Assembly (NCBI GenBank): GCA_963693305.1
Contig: OY855913.1
Coordinates: 4,105,001-4,169,000 of the forward strand
Length of the DNA stretch: 64,000 bases
DNA from: Meandrina meandrites
Taxonomy: Eukaryota; Cnidaria; Anthozoa; Scleractinia; Meandrinidae
Reading direction: 5' to 3'
The translations under genes were made by a program, and so were the position numbers. Positions 1-13,200 of the stretch are shown here, one piece after another (position 1 is the stretch's first letter; every line of letters starts with the position of its first letter). The notes under the pieces are model-generated. The model was not told where the DNA came from. It ran no database searches and saw nothing but the letters and a program-made list of their open reading frames with translations.

Positions 1-246
1 ACTGGCCCCAGAAGATCACAAACAAGGAACTCTATCAAAGGACAGGACAACGGGACATCACCACGGTAGTAAAACAAAGAAGATGGAGATGGCTTGGACT
101 TGGAGGAGGACGATAGAGGCAGAAATGAAAACAGCTGGGAAGACGTGGAAAGAACTTGAGAAGGCAGCCATGGAAAGGGAGCAATGGAAATCTCTGGTCG
201 CAGCCTTATGTGCCTCTTAGGCGCGATGAGGATTATTATTATTATT
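1..246 (+). mobile_element. 3' end of a decayed LINE (non-LTR retrotransposon)
   Basis: Frame 3 from base 3 reads a C-terminal reverse-transcriptase tail: a KQRRWRWLG segment, then, after a jump in frame, TWRRTIEAEMKTAGKTW and a final WKSLVAALCAS before the stop near base 220. This order is typical of the C-terminus of endonuclease/reverse-transcriptase LINEs, where a longer Gly/Arg/Pro-rich stretch normally sits between the two pieces. That stretch is missing here, so the copy carries an internal deletion with a frame change and is dead. It ends in an ATT-repeat tail (232-246), as many LINEs of this kind do. The 5' part lies outside the window. The family is recognised from the motif only. 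Confidence 0.75.
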
Positions 247-2150
247 AAAATTAGCTAGAGTTAAAATTAAAGATGAGTGCTTGTTTGTATTCTTTGCGGA
301 TCGCATACATTATTGTTTGTCAAGACCGAAGCGAGATTGCAAGATCATTTAATGTAAAAATATTAACTGTATAGTACAAATTGAAAAACCTAATACGACA
401 TCTATAATATGATGTATAAGGCTCCAATTCAATGCAAAAGGGAGTATTCTAATTGAACAACATTTAATTTGTGTTCCTTCCTGCGGGCATACGAGTGTGT
501 TCTTTTCTTTGTTAAGTCGATTTATTCAAACGAAAAGCTGTGCATGCTATGCTCGACTTCATCCAAAGAAAGCTAATCAGTAGGAAACTCATTAAAATGC
601 TAAAACTGCAACGAAAACAGATATACACCTACATATTGTAATTGGTCCGTTCCTTCTAGCGGACATTGCAGGGAGTTAAAAAGCGGAACCGTTTATAACT
701 CGCCCCCGGGACAAAACATCAACAGCGATAAAGGCATCACGCAAGAACACTCCTGTATACAAACAACACGCAAAGTCAACACAGCTACCACTTGAGAATA
801 AAACTAGCCACTAGGTGAAATATCAGCAGAAAGTATACATGCTTTCTGGAATTTGTTGTGTTTGAAATCTTGGCCCCAGAACATAACACAAATTGTACGG
901 GTACGGGGTGAAAAGAAACAATAAACATTCACAGACTATAATCTCGTCCCCGCTGCGTGATAAATGTCGCCAATTAGGCAGAACGAAAGTTAATTTCGGT
1001 ATCCTGCCAGACACGACTGATCCATATTTAATTTGTCTTAGAAATCGACGTATATATATACGGCTGGCCGTTGCTGAGGCATTTGTCTAAAGAGGTAGAG
1101 AGTACCGCCGGACTAGCACTGACGAAGAACTTATTTACCGGTAAGTAACTGCCGCTGTGAAGTAAGCATCGTTTTCCGTCTTCACAAACAGGTGGAGAAA
1201 ATGAATTCTATCGTCGTTGTAACCAATTACTGTGAGGACTTTGCCAACGAAACATATGTAGTTAGTTTTGAGTCAACGCCCTATAAAGAGCCGGGCCAAT
1301 CCTCGATCGCACGGAGATCCTAACACCAGTCAAAATGTGGTACTACAAGCGACGAAACCATCGAATTCCACAGCCTGCTTACTGAGTGATGATATTTGTC
1401 AAACTGATTGATCTGTTTTAAATGGTTAGCATACAAATCAAGTTAAACGTTCACTACTGTGCTTAATCAAGCCACGACACGCCAGAACTTTATGTCAATT
1501 TAACAGCTTAACTCTCACAAGGTGAAGACTCACCGCTAGGATTCAAATCTTGTGTCCTAGTGACTGTGTACGTGTTTCAGTGGTTTTATCTCACAGTCGG
1601 AGTATGGGTGACACAAATTACTTGTTGCAATTGGGCTTCCTCTGGTCAGTCGTACGATGGTTTATCGGAAGAAACTTTTCAAATCGAATCTTTATCTCAC
1701 CATTTATTATGCTGTTGCGCTAAACATAGTCATAAATTCAGTAAATTGTGTCCTGTTTGTTTCATTGTTTTACTCCCAGTCAGAATACGATTATATATTC
1801 AATTTGATTAGAATCAATAAATGGCTCTTCGTGAAGTGAATAGTTTCAAAATCAAACTGATCTAAGAGAGATACTTTGTAGAAATTAACCCTCCCAAATG
1901 GGCGAATTTGTCATCCTAATTGTCATGTCAAAAGAATAATTCAAAAGTGTTGAATTGTTATATTGCTGTTGTGCTGTTGACACCCCGGCTAAAGGAATGT
2001 ACTTGTTCAAACGTAATGTTTTTGGCTCAAAAACGCCAGTTTGGAAAACATGTTCTTACTCCATGAAAATTATCTCATCAGATCGCTAATGAATTACAGC
2101 AAATTAATGAACTGAAACGAAACAAAATAAAACGAAATGAAATTATTCTA
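247..2150. other. Gene-free stretch with a weak promoter-like signal
   Basis: No convincing coding region is seen. Only short open frames without recognisable motifs occur. A TATA-like run of alternating TA (1051-1060) lies about 80 bp upstream of a good splice donor (GTAAGT at 1141), which could mark an untranslated first exon of a + strand transcript. No matching coding exon was found downstream. Confidence 0.4.
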
Positions 2151-2971
2151 AGGGCCAATCCGCACTAGCGGAAAAAAATTGTAACATTTGGTAGATTTCA
2201 TCACTTGTGTGTCACTTGTTACAGAAAACAAGTGCGAATACGTTTTTTGAAACCTAGAACTTGTCCAACAATGCAGGAAAACAAAGAAGCAGTTGTCTTA
2301 TGATTGGTCCGCGTTGCACGCGCGATACATTTTGTCAAACAATCGCAAAAACAAGTGCGAACGACTTGTTGGACAAGGGCAAATTTTTGTCAACACGGAC
2401 AAATCTTCAAAGGGGCCGATGTCCTGCCTCAAGGCAGGACAAGTCATGACAAGTCGCATTCCAACGCCCCTCGTAATGCCAGATAACAATACGTTGTTGA
2501 TTGGCTATTGTGTTTGGTCTGGATTGTACTAAAAAACAACACGCGAAATTTTTCCGCGATGGGCGGCAAAACATGTTTGTGTGCCGAGGTGAGGTCGTGG
2601 AAGGATGGTAATACCGGGGTTGGAACAAATGAATGCGGAGGGAACCAGTTTGCACCGATAAATGGAGGGGAAAAGAAATAGTTTAATTGCGACATTATCC
2701 CCGCACGAGCACAAAAAAATCACAACACGCGCACTTCAAATGCAAATCGTTTTAAAATTTTTCACCACGTGGACCTGCCTGATTATTTGATGTTTGCACA
2801 AGACGACCGTGCCGAGAAATGTACCAGGATGCCAGAAGCACGTACAGAGCTATTGTAATAATAATTACACCTTTTGTTTTCTTCAAAATGTCTCTGACTT
2901 GTCGCGACAATTTTTTTGTTGTCAAAAATGTCATGACATTTAAAACTTGTCCGCTAGTGCGAATTGGCCCT
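2151..2971. mobile_element. MITE-like DNA element, 821 bp
   Basis: The ends are a 22-bp inverted repeat with one mismatch. It begins AGGGCCAATCCGCACTAG on the left and ends in the complement, CTAGTGCGAATTGGCCCT, on the right. Subterminal motifs containing ACTTGTCCAAC or its complement recur inside. No transposase frame is present, so it is a non-autonomous element. I could not identify a clean target duplication. Confidence 0.75.
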
Positions 2972-3417
2972 GAATTGCCAAAGGAAGTCCCGACTCCCCA
3001 GTTTACGAAACTCTCTTAAAATCTTCCGCTACTGTAGCAGAAAGGCTGAATTGAAAGCTGAGAAATCAGAAAGCGTTCAATTATTTCTGATTGAAACTCG
3101 TAGAAACAGATGCCAAAGTTTTCAAGCTACCGAGGCATTTTTTCATTGAGCTAATTTTCCTCACGGACGTAGTTAATTACAATTTAGTGTTTTGAATTGC
3201 GAATGCAATTGCATAGGGCCACCGAACTAAACAGCATGTAAAATCTCATAGGATTTAATTCATAGAACGTAAAGAGCAACGGCCATTTTGCTGAAAAGGA
3301 CAGTTCAGAAGGCACTGCTACTGCCGTTTTAATACTGAAATCTTGAACCAAAGGTTAATGGATGTACATAGTGCTGAAGTAAACAAGGTGCATGTAGAAT
3401 TACCTAGATGACGTATA
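2972..3417. other. Spacer without recognised features
   Basis: Lies between two MITEs. Short open frames only, none with recognisable protein features. Confidence 0.5.
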
Positions 3418-3820
3418 CAGCTATTTCAATTAACGTTGTCGGATAAAATCTTCAAACCTACGAGTCAAGACCGAAAGGTGCCATGGGTATTTACTGCAAT
3501 TTGCATATCACCATTGAGGAAATCTACAAGTTTGTATTTTTGCACGTGGAATATTTGTTTTTCTTTCCGTGAAACCTTTCTTGTATCTTTTCTTTCGCCG
3601 TTATGTGGTTTGGATTATTCTTTTTAAATGAAATGAGGCGAAAAAGGATCTTTTCTACACATGTCTAAAGAGAAAGGAAACGAAAAACGTCTCGTTTGCT
3701 ATATCGCTGTATCTCATTAGTATTCAGCACGCGTGGAACACTCTTTCTTCGCCCATACTACCTTTCGGTCTTGTCTTTAAGCTTTGAGCTTCAATCCGAC
3801 AACGTTAATTGAAATAGCTG
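3418..3820. mobile_element. MITE with TA target duplication, 403 bp
   Basis: The left end CAGCTATTTCAATTAACG is matched by the right-end complement CGTTAATTGAAATAGCTG. The arms continue imperfectly for about 75 bp, including GACCGAAAGGT on the left and its complement near the right end. A TA dinucleotide flanks each side (3416-3417 and 3821-3822), as expected for Tc1/mariner-type insertion. No transposase frame lies inside. Confidence 0.8.
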
Positions 3821-3822
3821 TA

Positions 3823-6800
3823 AATTAAAATTTGGATGTTATAAGCGCTGTGGATTTTTTTATCAAGTTATGAAATGTTGTTTTAGACTTTTAACTTTTA
3901 CCCTTTTTCATATGATATGTTGAACTTTCAAATAGACACGCAAAAGAGCATACCGTTTAAAAACTATTGAAAACTAAATGAGCCGTAAAGTGCCTTAAGA
4001 ACAGAAAACACTTGCGTGCTTCAGTTCAAGAACGGGCGGATTTATGAGACGTATTCGAGCATTGGGTTAATGACATATAACAAAAGTTTAACCCAAACAA
4101 AATTTATAAATTCGTCGGTTTTTTATTTGTTGAATACCGCTAACTTTTTTACTGAGGTAGATATGGTCTGGCAGACTTCATTTGTCGTCAAGTCAAAGGG
4201 AAACATTGAACAATAGCTCGGACATGTTTGATTACACTAGTTTGTCACTGCAAAACGCCCTTGTTTTTGACTTAACACTGCATTTTGATGACATGGTAAC
4301 CGTTTATTTGGAGAGGAATGCTTTGTTCACGTGACATGACGTTTTCAATGCAAAATTTCTTAATCATTTGTAGGCTGCTCTGCTCAATTTTAGCTGTTTT
4401 TTCTCCAAGTCTGCATTACATTTATAGCTTTAGCATCCTTATTTTTTCAGTCCTTAAAAATTAATTGTTGTTTTCTGGTATAAAATATCGATGACCTGGT
4501 ATCTGAGATAAGGGTTCCAAGATTCAAATTTTTGGTATTTATGACGTCATTTTTAGCGCGATATTACGTCATAGATTTTGTTGTCACAGCTTAAAAATTG
4601 AAAGAGATAATGAAACGGAATGGATTTCGTCTAGCTCACTTGCTCACTGAATAAACAGATGTATATTGTTGGTGATTTTCGGCCAGGAATAGCTCAATCA
4701 CTTTGTCTATTTGAGTCGCATGAAGTGGTAGTAGTTCCTCTGAATCAGTATGCTATATTTGATTTGTCTAATTAATGACAATTTATATGCATGTTCATGT
4801 TGAGGATGACTAGCTAATTTCACCCCCAAGCCTCGCAAATTTGTAACTTTTATCATAAACGAATTCCCAAAGCAGCAGATGAAAAGGAGATGAAAATAAT
4901 ACCCACATAAAAGTAGTGTCACATGTTTAAAAGAATTTCGTGAACGAAGGTGGGGGAAAATGAGAGGGGGGGGGGGGGGGTGAGAAGCAGTTGAATTTTG
5001 AGCAACTGAGGTCGTCATGCATAAGGCCTAATCTGTATTTCAGGCGGCAAACAAGGCGATGAACTTTCCTTAATTTTTGCTTGAATTGCGTAAACGTTGA
5101 TTGATATAGTGAAAATGCTGTTTATAATGTACCATTCTACAAAGACTGCGCGAAACATCGTCAATTTCGAAACAGCGTATCCGCAATGTTAAGCAGTTTA
5201 ATGATATGCATGAATGAAAATTTCATTTGAAAGTTGGTTTTTGTCAAAATAAATGATATGTTTTATTTAAGAAGAAGTTTATAGTTAGTCGTTGTTTACA
5301 TGAATTTTGACCACGACTGACGCTGCAGGCCTGTCAAAACAGGGCACAGCTTACAATAATATATGCAGCTATGGTGGGATTAAATTCCTCTGTTACTGCA
5401 TAATAACAGTTTAAAGTTATTTATAACTCAAGTTGTTTTGTCAGCGGCCGATTTGTTTATTTATTGGGGCCCTGCCAGAGAAAATCGCTCAAAATAAACA
5501 ACGTGGCTTGTTGCCAGGAATATTGGGATGTTAGGCAACCGCCACAGAGACACCAAAGAGGACGGCTGTTTTAAAATTTAGCAAAGAAAAAGAATTAACA
5601 AAGTACTTCTTTTGTCTGTAACATTTGACACCAGACGCCCGCAAAACCACACACTGCTGGAATTTTAGTAAAATTTGTAAGTTATTTCTTGCAAAACTGA
5701 AACTTTGAATTTCTTTCTAGGTTTCTGCTTTTAAAATTTTGTTCTCAAAAAGGCTTGCACGTACATAAAGTTTTTTGGAGATCGAGGACAATCGCGTTAT
5801 TTTTTTGTATGTTTGGATATGAATTTGAACTGCCTTTATTAATACAAAAAGATGAAAGCTCTGAAGCGAAGAGTCAAACTGCTACATCAACATCATAGTG
5901 AGAATCTTTCAAGGGGTATTACATGAAGTATAAATACTCAATAGCTGTTGTTTTCTTTTTATCGTACAGTCTCAACTGTTAGTTTATATGAAAATTCACA
6001 TGAAGTTATTTAAAAATATTTTGTCCAGATCGCATTATATAAATATTCTGCTGGCTAAAAAGGATAAAAAGTTACTAAAATTTTAAAAACCAAAACATTT
6101 TCGACCGCACGGTCATCATCAATGGTACATGAATGTGTATTTCTCCTAGCTAATATAGTACGTACATTTCGCATAGAGAGCATGCAAAATTATTCAACTT
6201 TAGTACCATTTTAGCCTTTTTATAACAGTTTTAAAAGCAACTATTATGACTACACAAAGTTGTACCATAATAAAATCCTCGCAATGTGTGTTTCACATGA
6301 CTACAACAAAATATTCGTTATTTCTCCTAGCTAATATGGTACGTACATTTCGCAAAATTGTCCTATTTTTATAATTATAAAACAACTGACTAACAGTTTC
6401 AAATTTTGTCTAAGAACAACTCAAAAGACAAACGAAATCTCGTTGCTAGACAAGGATATCGATAGCTATCGATCCGCGACAAAGTTGTTTTGTTCTCATA
6501 ATTTTGTCAGGCGGTAAAAACATTTGCTATAGCAATTAATTTTATATGTAGTGCAGCTTCGCCAAGGATGTTATTAAGGTTGGACCGTTTGTCATAAATT
6601 TTTAAACGTATCGGAGTGCCTCTTTCTGTGCAGTTGTAACGGTAATTTTTTTAAATTCTTTTTAATGTAAATGGAAGACTTCCAGCAACAAACAGTGTTC
6701 TTTCTCATAGTGAAATTGTGTTGTTTTTATATAGGAAAGGCGTGAAGCAAAGTACAGTAAATTAACATTTCGAGTATTTTTTTCGTGTATGCTTGTCGCA

Positions 6801-7299
6801 AGCCCATTATTTACAACTTAAGGATTTATTGGAATTAAATTACCTTGTTTTATTTCTGTTTTAGATATTCGCAGGTGTAAAATACTTTTAAACACAGCGA
6901 TTAACATTTCCCACACTTAATCACCTGTTAATAAGTATTTGTCGCTTCACTTAATAATGCTTAGTTTTTAAAGATTTGCAGAAGATAGTTTTGAGCTAGC
7001 GAGCATTTAATCATTATTCGTCTTGTCAGAGCACGCTGTCTGGTGTAGAAAAAGCATCCCTGAACAGAGTTTTCAAGGAAGTAAGTTGGTGGTGAGCGTA
7101 TTTTATCGTCAAGGTCGTGTAGATAAACGTTGTGGGTCAGAACTGTGTGCAGGAGAAGCCGTAAGGAATTTTACTAGGCACGGAATGTTTAACCCAACTT
7201 ATTGCTGTAAAGTGTGTCTAGGTCTTGATTCAGTCAAATTCTGGGGCCGGGTCGAGAGGGAGGGGTAGCTTTCGTTCTGATTAAACGAGAAAGTTTCGG
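3823..7299. other. Gene-free stretch with poly-G tract and a direct repeat
   Basis: No gene is recognised. A G homopolymer lies at about 4964-4981 and gives a spurious polyproline frame on the - strand. A 35-bp direct repeat starting ATTTCTCCTAGCTAATAT occurs at 6139-6174 and 6320-6354, about 180 bp apart, and suggests a small repeat unit or a relic of one. Confidence 0.45.
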
Positions 7300-7310
7300 T
7301 ATAAAAGGCG
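7300..7310 (+). promoter_or_regulatory. Consensus TATA box
   Basis: TATAAAAGGCG is a near-ideal TATA element, followed at a normal distance by CCATTCACACG, which could serve as initiator. Possible downstream products are the small Cys-rich frame at 7607-7729 or the spliced candidate exons around 8.4-8.9 kb. No known gene follows, so the assignment stays tentative. Confidence 0.4.
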
Positions 7311-7606
7311 TCTACACTGTCCATTCACACGCCCAGTTGTTGGGCGACCATTACTGACAAAATTTGTTTCGTTTTTGCTTTAGTAGGTTCTGTTAAAACA
7401 TTAATTTATGTCATATTTTTATCAATAATATATTTTGGCTTCATGAGATTTTAAAGCATGTTTAGTTAGCGGGATTCTCGATTCCACGAGCTGCCACGAT
7501 TAAAAAAGGTATAAATTTACATTTTTCGTGTAAAACGTGGGAGGTGCCATTTAGGGGTTTCTTAATGGAACGCAGCGAAACCTGCTTTTAACATCTATAC
7601 TACAAG

Positions 7607-7729
7607 ATGGTGAAAGCTTTTAGAGTAGGCGTTTGTTACTACCTCTGCTCAAGACTAGCTCTATGCGTATCGAATACCTGCTGTGAACTGCACAAAAGAT
7701 GCGAGGCAGATGGCAGAAAATCATTCTGA
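7607..7729 (+). CDS. Candidate micro-ORF, 40 aa, six cysteines, unrecognised
   Basis: ATG at 7607 opens a 40-codon frame ending in TGA. An in-frame TAA (7589-7591) lies just upstream, so it cannot extend 5' without splicing. It has six cysteines at residues 10, 14, 20, 25, 26 and 32, a density unusual for chance translation, with basic residues near the end. There is no clear signal peptide, although the first 20 residues are moderately hydrophobic. It lies about 300 bp downstream of the TATA box at 7300. I do not recognise a family. It may be a chance frame or one exon of a longer gene. Confidence 0.2.
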   Translation: MVKAFRVGVCYYLCSRLALCVSNTCCELHKRCEADGRKSF

Positions 7730-9994
7730 TCAATTGTCCTTGTAAAGCAAACACGAGCTAAAGATTCTTTAAGTTACTTTTTGCTGTTTCTTCATTGGGT
7801 TTCTCTTAATAGTCTCGAAAGCATCACATATTGTATTCTGCAGTTTGAAAAACAGATTAAAATCAGACAATTGAAAAGCCTCTGCCATTACGGTCAAGGA
7901 CACGAAAATTTCCTGAAACTGTGTTTTCTCTTCCTCGAATTTTTCTTGATAAATAAAAGTCGATTCTGTTTAACTGCGTTGAAGCTAAACAAGGACATGC
8001 AGCAAAGGATGGCACTTATTCCGGAAGAAGATACATCCTGAAAAAGGCTATTTTAAGGTAAGCCTTTGACAAGTGATTTAAAATCGTGATTGTCGTCTAC
8101 CTTAAAAAAAAAGTATTTTATGTCCACTCTGAAAATGTTCGTCGCCATCCCATCAGAGTTCTGAATGAACTTAGGAAGTTTTGAGTGCACCCGCTAAGCA
8201 AGGATTGCCCTCATTTAGAATTGAAGCCGGAAATCTTGTACTTCTGCGGTGCTCTCTCAAATTCCCGCACGGTTTCCACGGCAGGCATTGGCCGTTTCTT
8301 AATTTTATTCACGAGCTATGCTCATTGAAAATTTGGGACGACTGATATTTGTTTTGTCGCCCGGGGTTGACAAAGTCGATATTATATCCCACGCCCGAAA
8401 GAACATTCTTTCTATTTCTTTGGGAGTTGCGAAAGTAAACTGCAGAACAGCGAAATGGTGAGTTTAAAAAGATTTTTTTATATGCGTTTTTTTGGCTGAA
8501 TCGTTACGGTTTGAAGTTCAGTTGAACTTCGACGGTATTAAATAATTTACGAATGTTGTTTATTTTTCCCGTAGCATTTTCCTTGCGTATATTTCACTGA
8601 TAGACCAGATTTATCACTCGCACTTGCAAAACCAATTTGACTTTTATGGCTGTGTAAAATAATCAAGCCATAAAAGTATCTCTGACTGTTGTTTTTCAAC
8701 CGCTGATTATGAAACAGCTTATATCATTTAGAGTGTCGCTTGTTCGGGAAGATTGTTTTCGAGTAATTCACTGTTTACATCTCATTGATTTGAATTCTCG
8801 ATTTTATTGGTGTTTCAAAATGATGTTTCGTATCGCAGTATCTTTTGGTGTGTTTTGGTGGAGTTCTCTCGTAGCCGACGCCAACTATTTTCATTGCCTC
8901 AGGCGAAGGTAATAATTCAGTTTCCGTACTGAAATTAAACCTTAGCTTACGTAATTCTATACCAGATATTATATTCTAAACAAAATGTTACGTATGGGAA
9001 TCGAGGGAATACAGCACTTGTTTTACCTAAAATAATCTGAAGATATGTAGCATTATAACACGAATATTTTGTTACACCATGTACGATTTTCTAGACAAGC
9101 GGATCTGGAGGACAGCAATTGAATTATTGGTTAGTTTAAATTTGTACGACGGGGAAATACTGCAAATTATCAAGACCGCGAAAGTGCTGCTCCAAGAGCA
9201 TATTATAAAATTGAACATATCGTCTATAAACTATACATATGCTTTCACGATTCTGTTATGAAACTCTTTATAACTCTTTACATCCTTGTGATATTCAGAC
9301 CTGTATCTCCTTTCTTAGCAAGCAGGTGTTTTGACCAACGTATTTAGCACTATTTTATTCACAAAAGTGATAAAGATGCGATTTCTCTTAACACAAACAA
9401 TACACAAGTCCGGGTTAACAAGCGACGAAAAGCGACTGAATTCACTTTAACTGCAGCCGAAGTTAAAGAGGACATACCTTGAAAGGCATCCTTTAAGTAG
9501 GAAATATCATTACCATGTATAATGTACCTGATATCTCAGAGATTTCAGTAAAAAATTCCAACTTAATAAATCAATAGTGAGAATTGCTCTATCGCCAGCC
9601 AGACTGTAAAGAGCTATCAATTAATCATTGTTTTAGTGGTTTAAAAAACGTAAACACTTTTCGCGCAAAAGCCTCGTTGAAAATCTGTATCGTCCTCACT
9701 TGTAGCATTATCGTTATGGTAAATTTGAAATTTGTCACCGAAAGGATTGGCTGTTTTTGAAGCTAATTGTCTGTACGGCTACATTGTTTCATCTGACTGA
9801 GCCGGTCTCGTGCTGTTTTTCTCAACACAATCAAAAATTAAGAATTGCATGCATATCTCTGCTAAGAACTATATCGTATTAATGTGTAGCTAAAAATTCC
9901 ACCTTTTTAAGCAAATTACGTTTGCATTCGCTTGTCAAAAATGTTTTTTTAAATGAACAGTTAAAAAAGGGATATACAATTTAATAAAATCGCA
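7730..9994. other. Gene-free stretch with splice-like signals
   Basis: Two exon-like pieces occur. Around 8415-8458, a pyrimidine-rich stretch precedes an ATG that abuts a GTGAGT donor. At 8820-8908, ATG-initiated codons encode a hydrophobic leader-like peptide followed by NYFHCLRR, ending at a GTAATA donor. I could not find downstream exons that build a recognisable protein, so no gene is claimed. Confidence 0.25.
8820..8908 (+). other. Possible signal-peptide exon, orphan
   Basis: Two consecutive ATG codons (8820 and 8823) start a frame reading MFRIAVSFGVFWWSSLVADA and then NYFHCLRR. It resembles a secretory leader with a small-residue cleavage site after ADA. The frame leaves the exon in phase 2 at AAG/GTAATA. 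No partner exon is identified, so it may be fortuitous. Confidence 0.15.
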
Positions 9995-10270
9995 AATTTA
10001 AGGTGGCTCTGAACCACTCTGATATATATATTTTTATCTTTGCCAAAGGTTGTATCATCACACGCTGATCATAACTCAATAATAAGAAATTGGGGGTCAC
10101 CGAGCTCATTTTTGAGTTATTAGCACTAAAATCTAAAATTAAGAGTGTTTTTAACAGGTTATACTATTGCTATGGTAACCACTAATGTCACAAAAATGAC
10201 CACAACTTGTCAACCAATGATTGGGCATTTGTTTCATACCATTACTGTAACAGCAACTGATAAAGAGTTG
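9995..10270 (+). repeat. Interspersed repeat carrying GGGGGTCACCGAGCTC, copy 1
   Basis: This segment matches, in reverse orientation, the segment at about 39295-39575. Shared blocks include GGGGGTCACCGA, GTTTTTA.CAGGT.ATACT and CCAATGATT.GGCATT.GTTT. The copies are diverged but collinear over roughly 270 bp. No coding capacity is seen. From general knowledge this block resembles a repeat common in coral sequence; that is unverified. Confidence 0.6.
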
Positions 10271-13200
10271 TACTGCTGATCCATCAAAGTACAAGGTCTG
10301 GAAAATGCTGCAAACCTATATCAGCCACCATACCTTCATTGGTGAGTTCAAGGTCGCTACTTTCCAATTTTACTAATGGAATTAGTGAAAACTGAAAGCA
10401 ATGGACCGCGAACGAAAATGCTGCTGGTATACGTAAGAGATAGTCACGCGGCTGTGATCAATGCATGGGCGGGCATTTGAATTTGTGCCCATTCGGATCG
10501 TCATTACCACGAGCACTTTATAGACAACTGTCTTTGCGCTGGTTGTTCTATTCTGTGCGGCATACACTCTGCTGACAAGACTCAGTCAGGTCGAAACAGC
10601 AGTCTAGAGTTTGCATTTTTGAATTTGAGCGTGGACTCTATCATGTCGTTGTCACGATACGTTTTTTCATTTCTACGTAGTATCAGCCTTTGTATCTTTA
10701 CTTTTGAGGGTGGGTACTCTGCGACGGTCGTTTATAGTATGTAAACAGAAGGCCTTTTCATTGCAGAGAATTTTTTTGTCAAGTTTTAAGCGTGTCTTTT
10801 CAAAATCCTCAGTCTTATCATTTTAATAGATTCCCAGACAACATTTCGCTCTGAGCCCTGAGGCTAAACTCCAATATTTTGGTGTACATTTACACGCCGG
10901 TATCAGTCTACATAAGACCGGGAACCAAAAGTTGGCTTCCTTTCTGAAACAGCTGGATGCACTAGAAAAGACCAGACGTTATACTACGTGACCAAAATAG
11001 AGCGCATTATTTTATAATCTCAAAGAGCCATTATTCTATTTATATTCAACAAAGCATAATAGACTTGTAAACTAACATGGTTTGCTCGAAAATACAGAAT
11101 GGTCGAAATTATTCTGGAAGCTTGACTAAAAGGTTTTGAAAATTTACCCCTTTACTATTTTATATAAAAATTAGGTAGCTCCTCTCCTTAGAACTTCTTT
11201 ATAACTTAACGTCGGCTAAGAAAAATAACAATAAAAGTGATAACAAACTTTTAATGAGAAAATTTAAATTGAACTGCGGTTCGAATCCGCATAGCGGGAA
11301 CCTGACAGCTATTTTGGTCAACATTTTGAAGTCACGAAGTTTGGATCACCCTAATCTAGTTCGTGTGTTTCCGAATTTCCAATGACAGGATGCTAAAATT
11401 AGCGTCGCTTAAATAAATCTCGCCTAAAACCCGCGAATTTCGTCTGAGAACGTGCGAAACTTTGGCCGAAATTTCAAAGCACTTTCACTAGTGACGCAAG
11501 AACGCCCATGGGGTGAAAATTCCAATTTACATCGCGCACGAATTTCTTAAGTGTATTTTAATTTAAATACATGCCATGGAATATTTTCATATGACCACTG
11601 ACAGTCATCGGAATGATTTGCTTTTAGTGCCTATTTTTCTTCTCGAGAAGATAAATTCAAAACGGTAATTAATCTTTTGGACTTGTTTTTCTTCGCTTCA
11701 AATTTTCGTCGCAATCGCGCGAGTTGGCTGCGATCAAACACACACATACACATCACAAAGTTTACAGTCAATTTTGCCATCTAGAACTGCTTTGGTTTTG
11801 CACAAGCTTGGTAAACTCTAGAATCGTCGTGTTTAAACAGTGGAAATAAAACTAATTAAATTTCACTAGCGACCAGTCATCTGTTTGCAGATGACAGGCT
11901 GACAATTTCAAGTAGCAGCGCTTTGTCAACTTTATTTGACGTTTCCCAAGCTTTTAATAACATATGCATAATTGCAACATGACATTCGATTCGCACATCA
12001 ACGCCAATGAGTCGAGCAAAGCACTTGTAAGATATTCGCAAACTGCATGGACTTATAATTTGTTGCTGAATCAAATTGGTTACAGTAAGTATTCTCTTAA
12101 TAGCACAGTATTGCAGAGGGCTTAAAACCTGCTTTTTCGTTATACAGCATGATTTCTTTACTCATAGAACGTAATGACGTTTTTCGCTTTCCATTAATAT
12201 AGATCGCGCACATTCACAATCAATTATTCATGTTCATACTGTTGCCTCTGGGGAAAAATACTTTTGTTAATGTGTAAACTATAGTGACGAGACATTTTTT
12301 TAACACATTCATGCCCCACGTGCAGGACCTTTATCTTCATTCAGGCAATTTATTATCTGTTTACTTCAGAATTAGCAACTTCCAGCAAATTAATGTTCTA
12401 GCTCTTTTCCGTCGGAAAAACCATTTTAGCACGAAAGTTAAAATTAACCAGACGTATGGATGGACAAATGGACAAGAACATTTGTTTACAGGATAAAATT
12501 GCGAAAAGGTCACATTTGAGAATCTTCGAGGTGGTCGATTTAGTTTTTTAAAACAGAAATCCCTAAATTTAAGGTAAATATCCACAGTCAAATATTGGGA
12601 CATCTGCAAAATTTCAGCAATCTGAACCGTATTCCAATTTAGTAAGATAATTATAATATAAAAATCGTGTTTAAAAAAACACTACATTGTCTACCACCAA
12701 AACCATTACCTGAGTGGAAATATAAATTCGCATTTTTGTCTCTTAAACTCAGTTGCCATGATCATCCTCTAATTACTGTTTATTGAACAACAATAAGCGT
12801 GGTCGGAAATTTAAATTTAACCAAAGCGAAGAAAAATAAGTGTCAAAGGTTTAATTTATACTTTCAATGACCAAGGACAAGTTGGTGAGATACATATTCA
12901 AAAGTTAGGCGAGTTTAACTTGGCCGTAGCTTTGTAAGGTTTTGAGCAATATGAACTGACGGTCGAAACATTGCGACCGACTCTTCGCCGCGGGGCTAAA
13001 TAGAAAATGAGTTTCCATTAATGACCACTGAAGCACCTGCTTTCCCCTGTGGCGCTCTCCGATCTAAATAGCAGTGTTATCTCTATGCTCATCAAGTGTG
13101 CGTACCAACTTCCTTTTCCATCCCCCCTACCCCCTCCTAGCCAGAGTTCGAAGCTACTTTGGGATAAATTTTCCCTGGTTTGTCAGAGAACGTGAATTTG

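Noticed and set aside
4707..5018. 103-codon frame on the - strand with a polyproline run
   Set aside because: The prolines come from a G homopolymer, and the rest has no motif and AT-driven composition.
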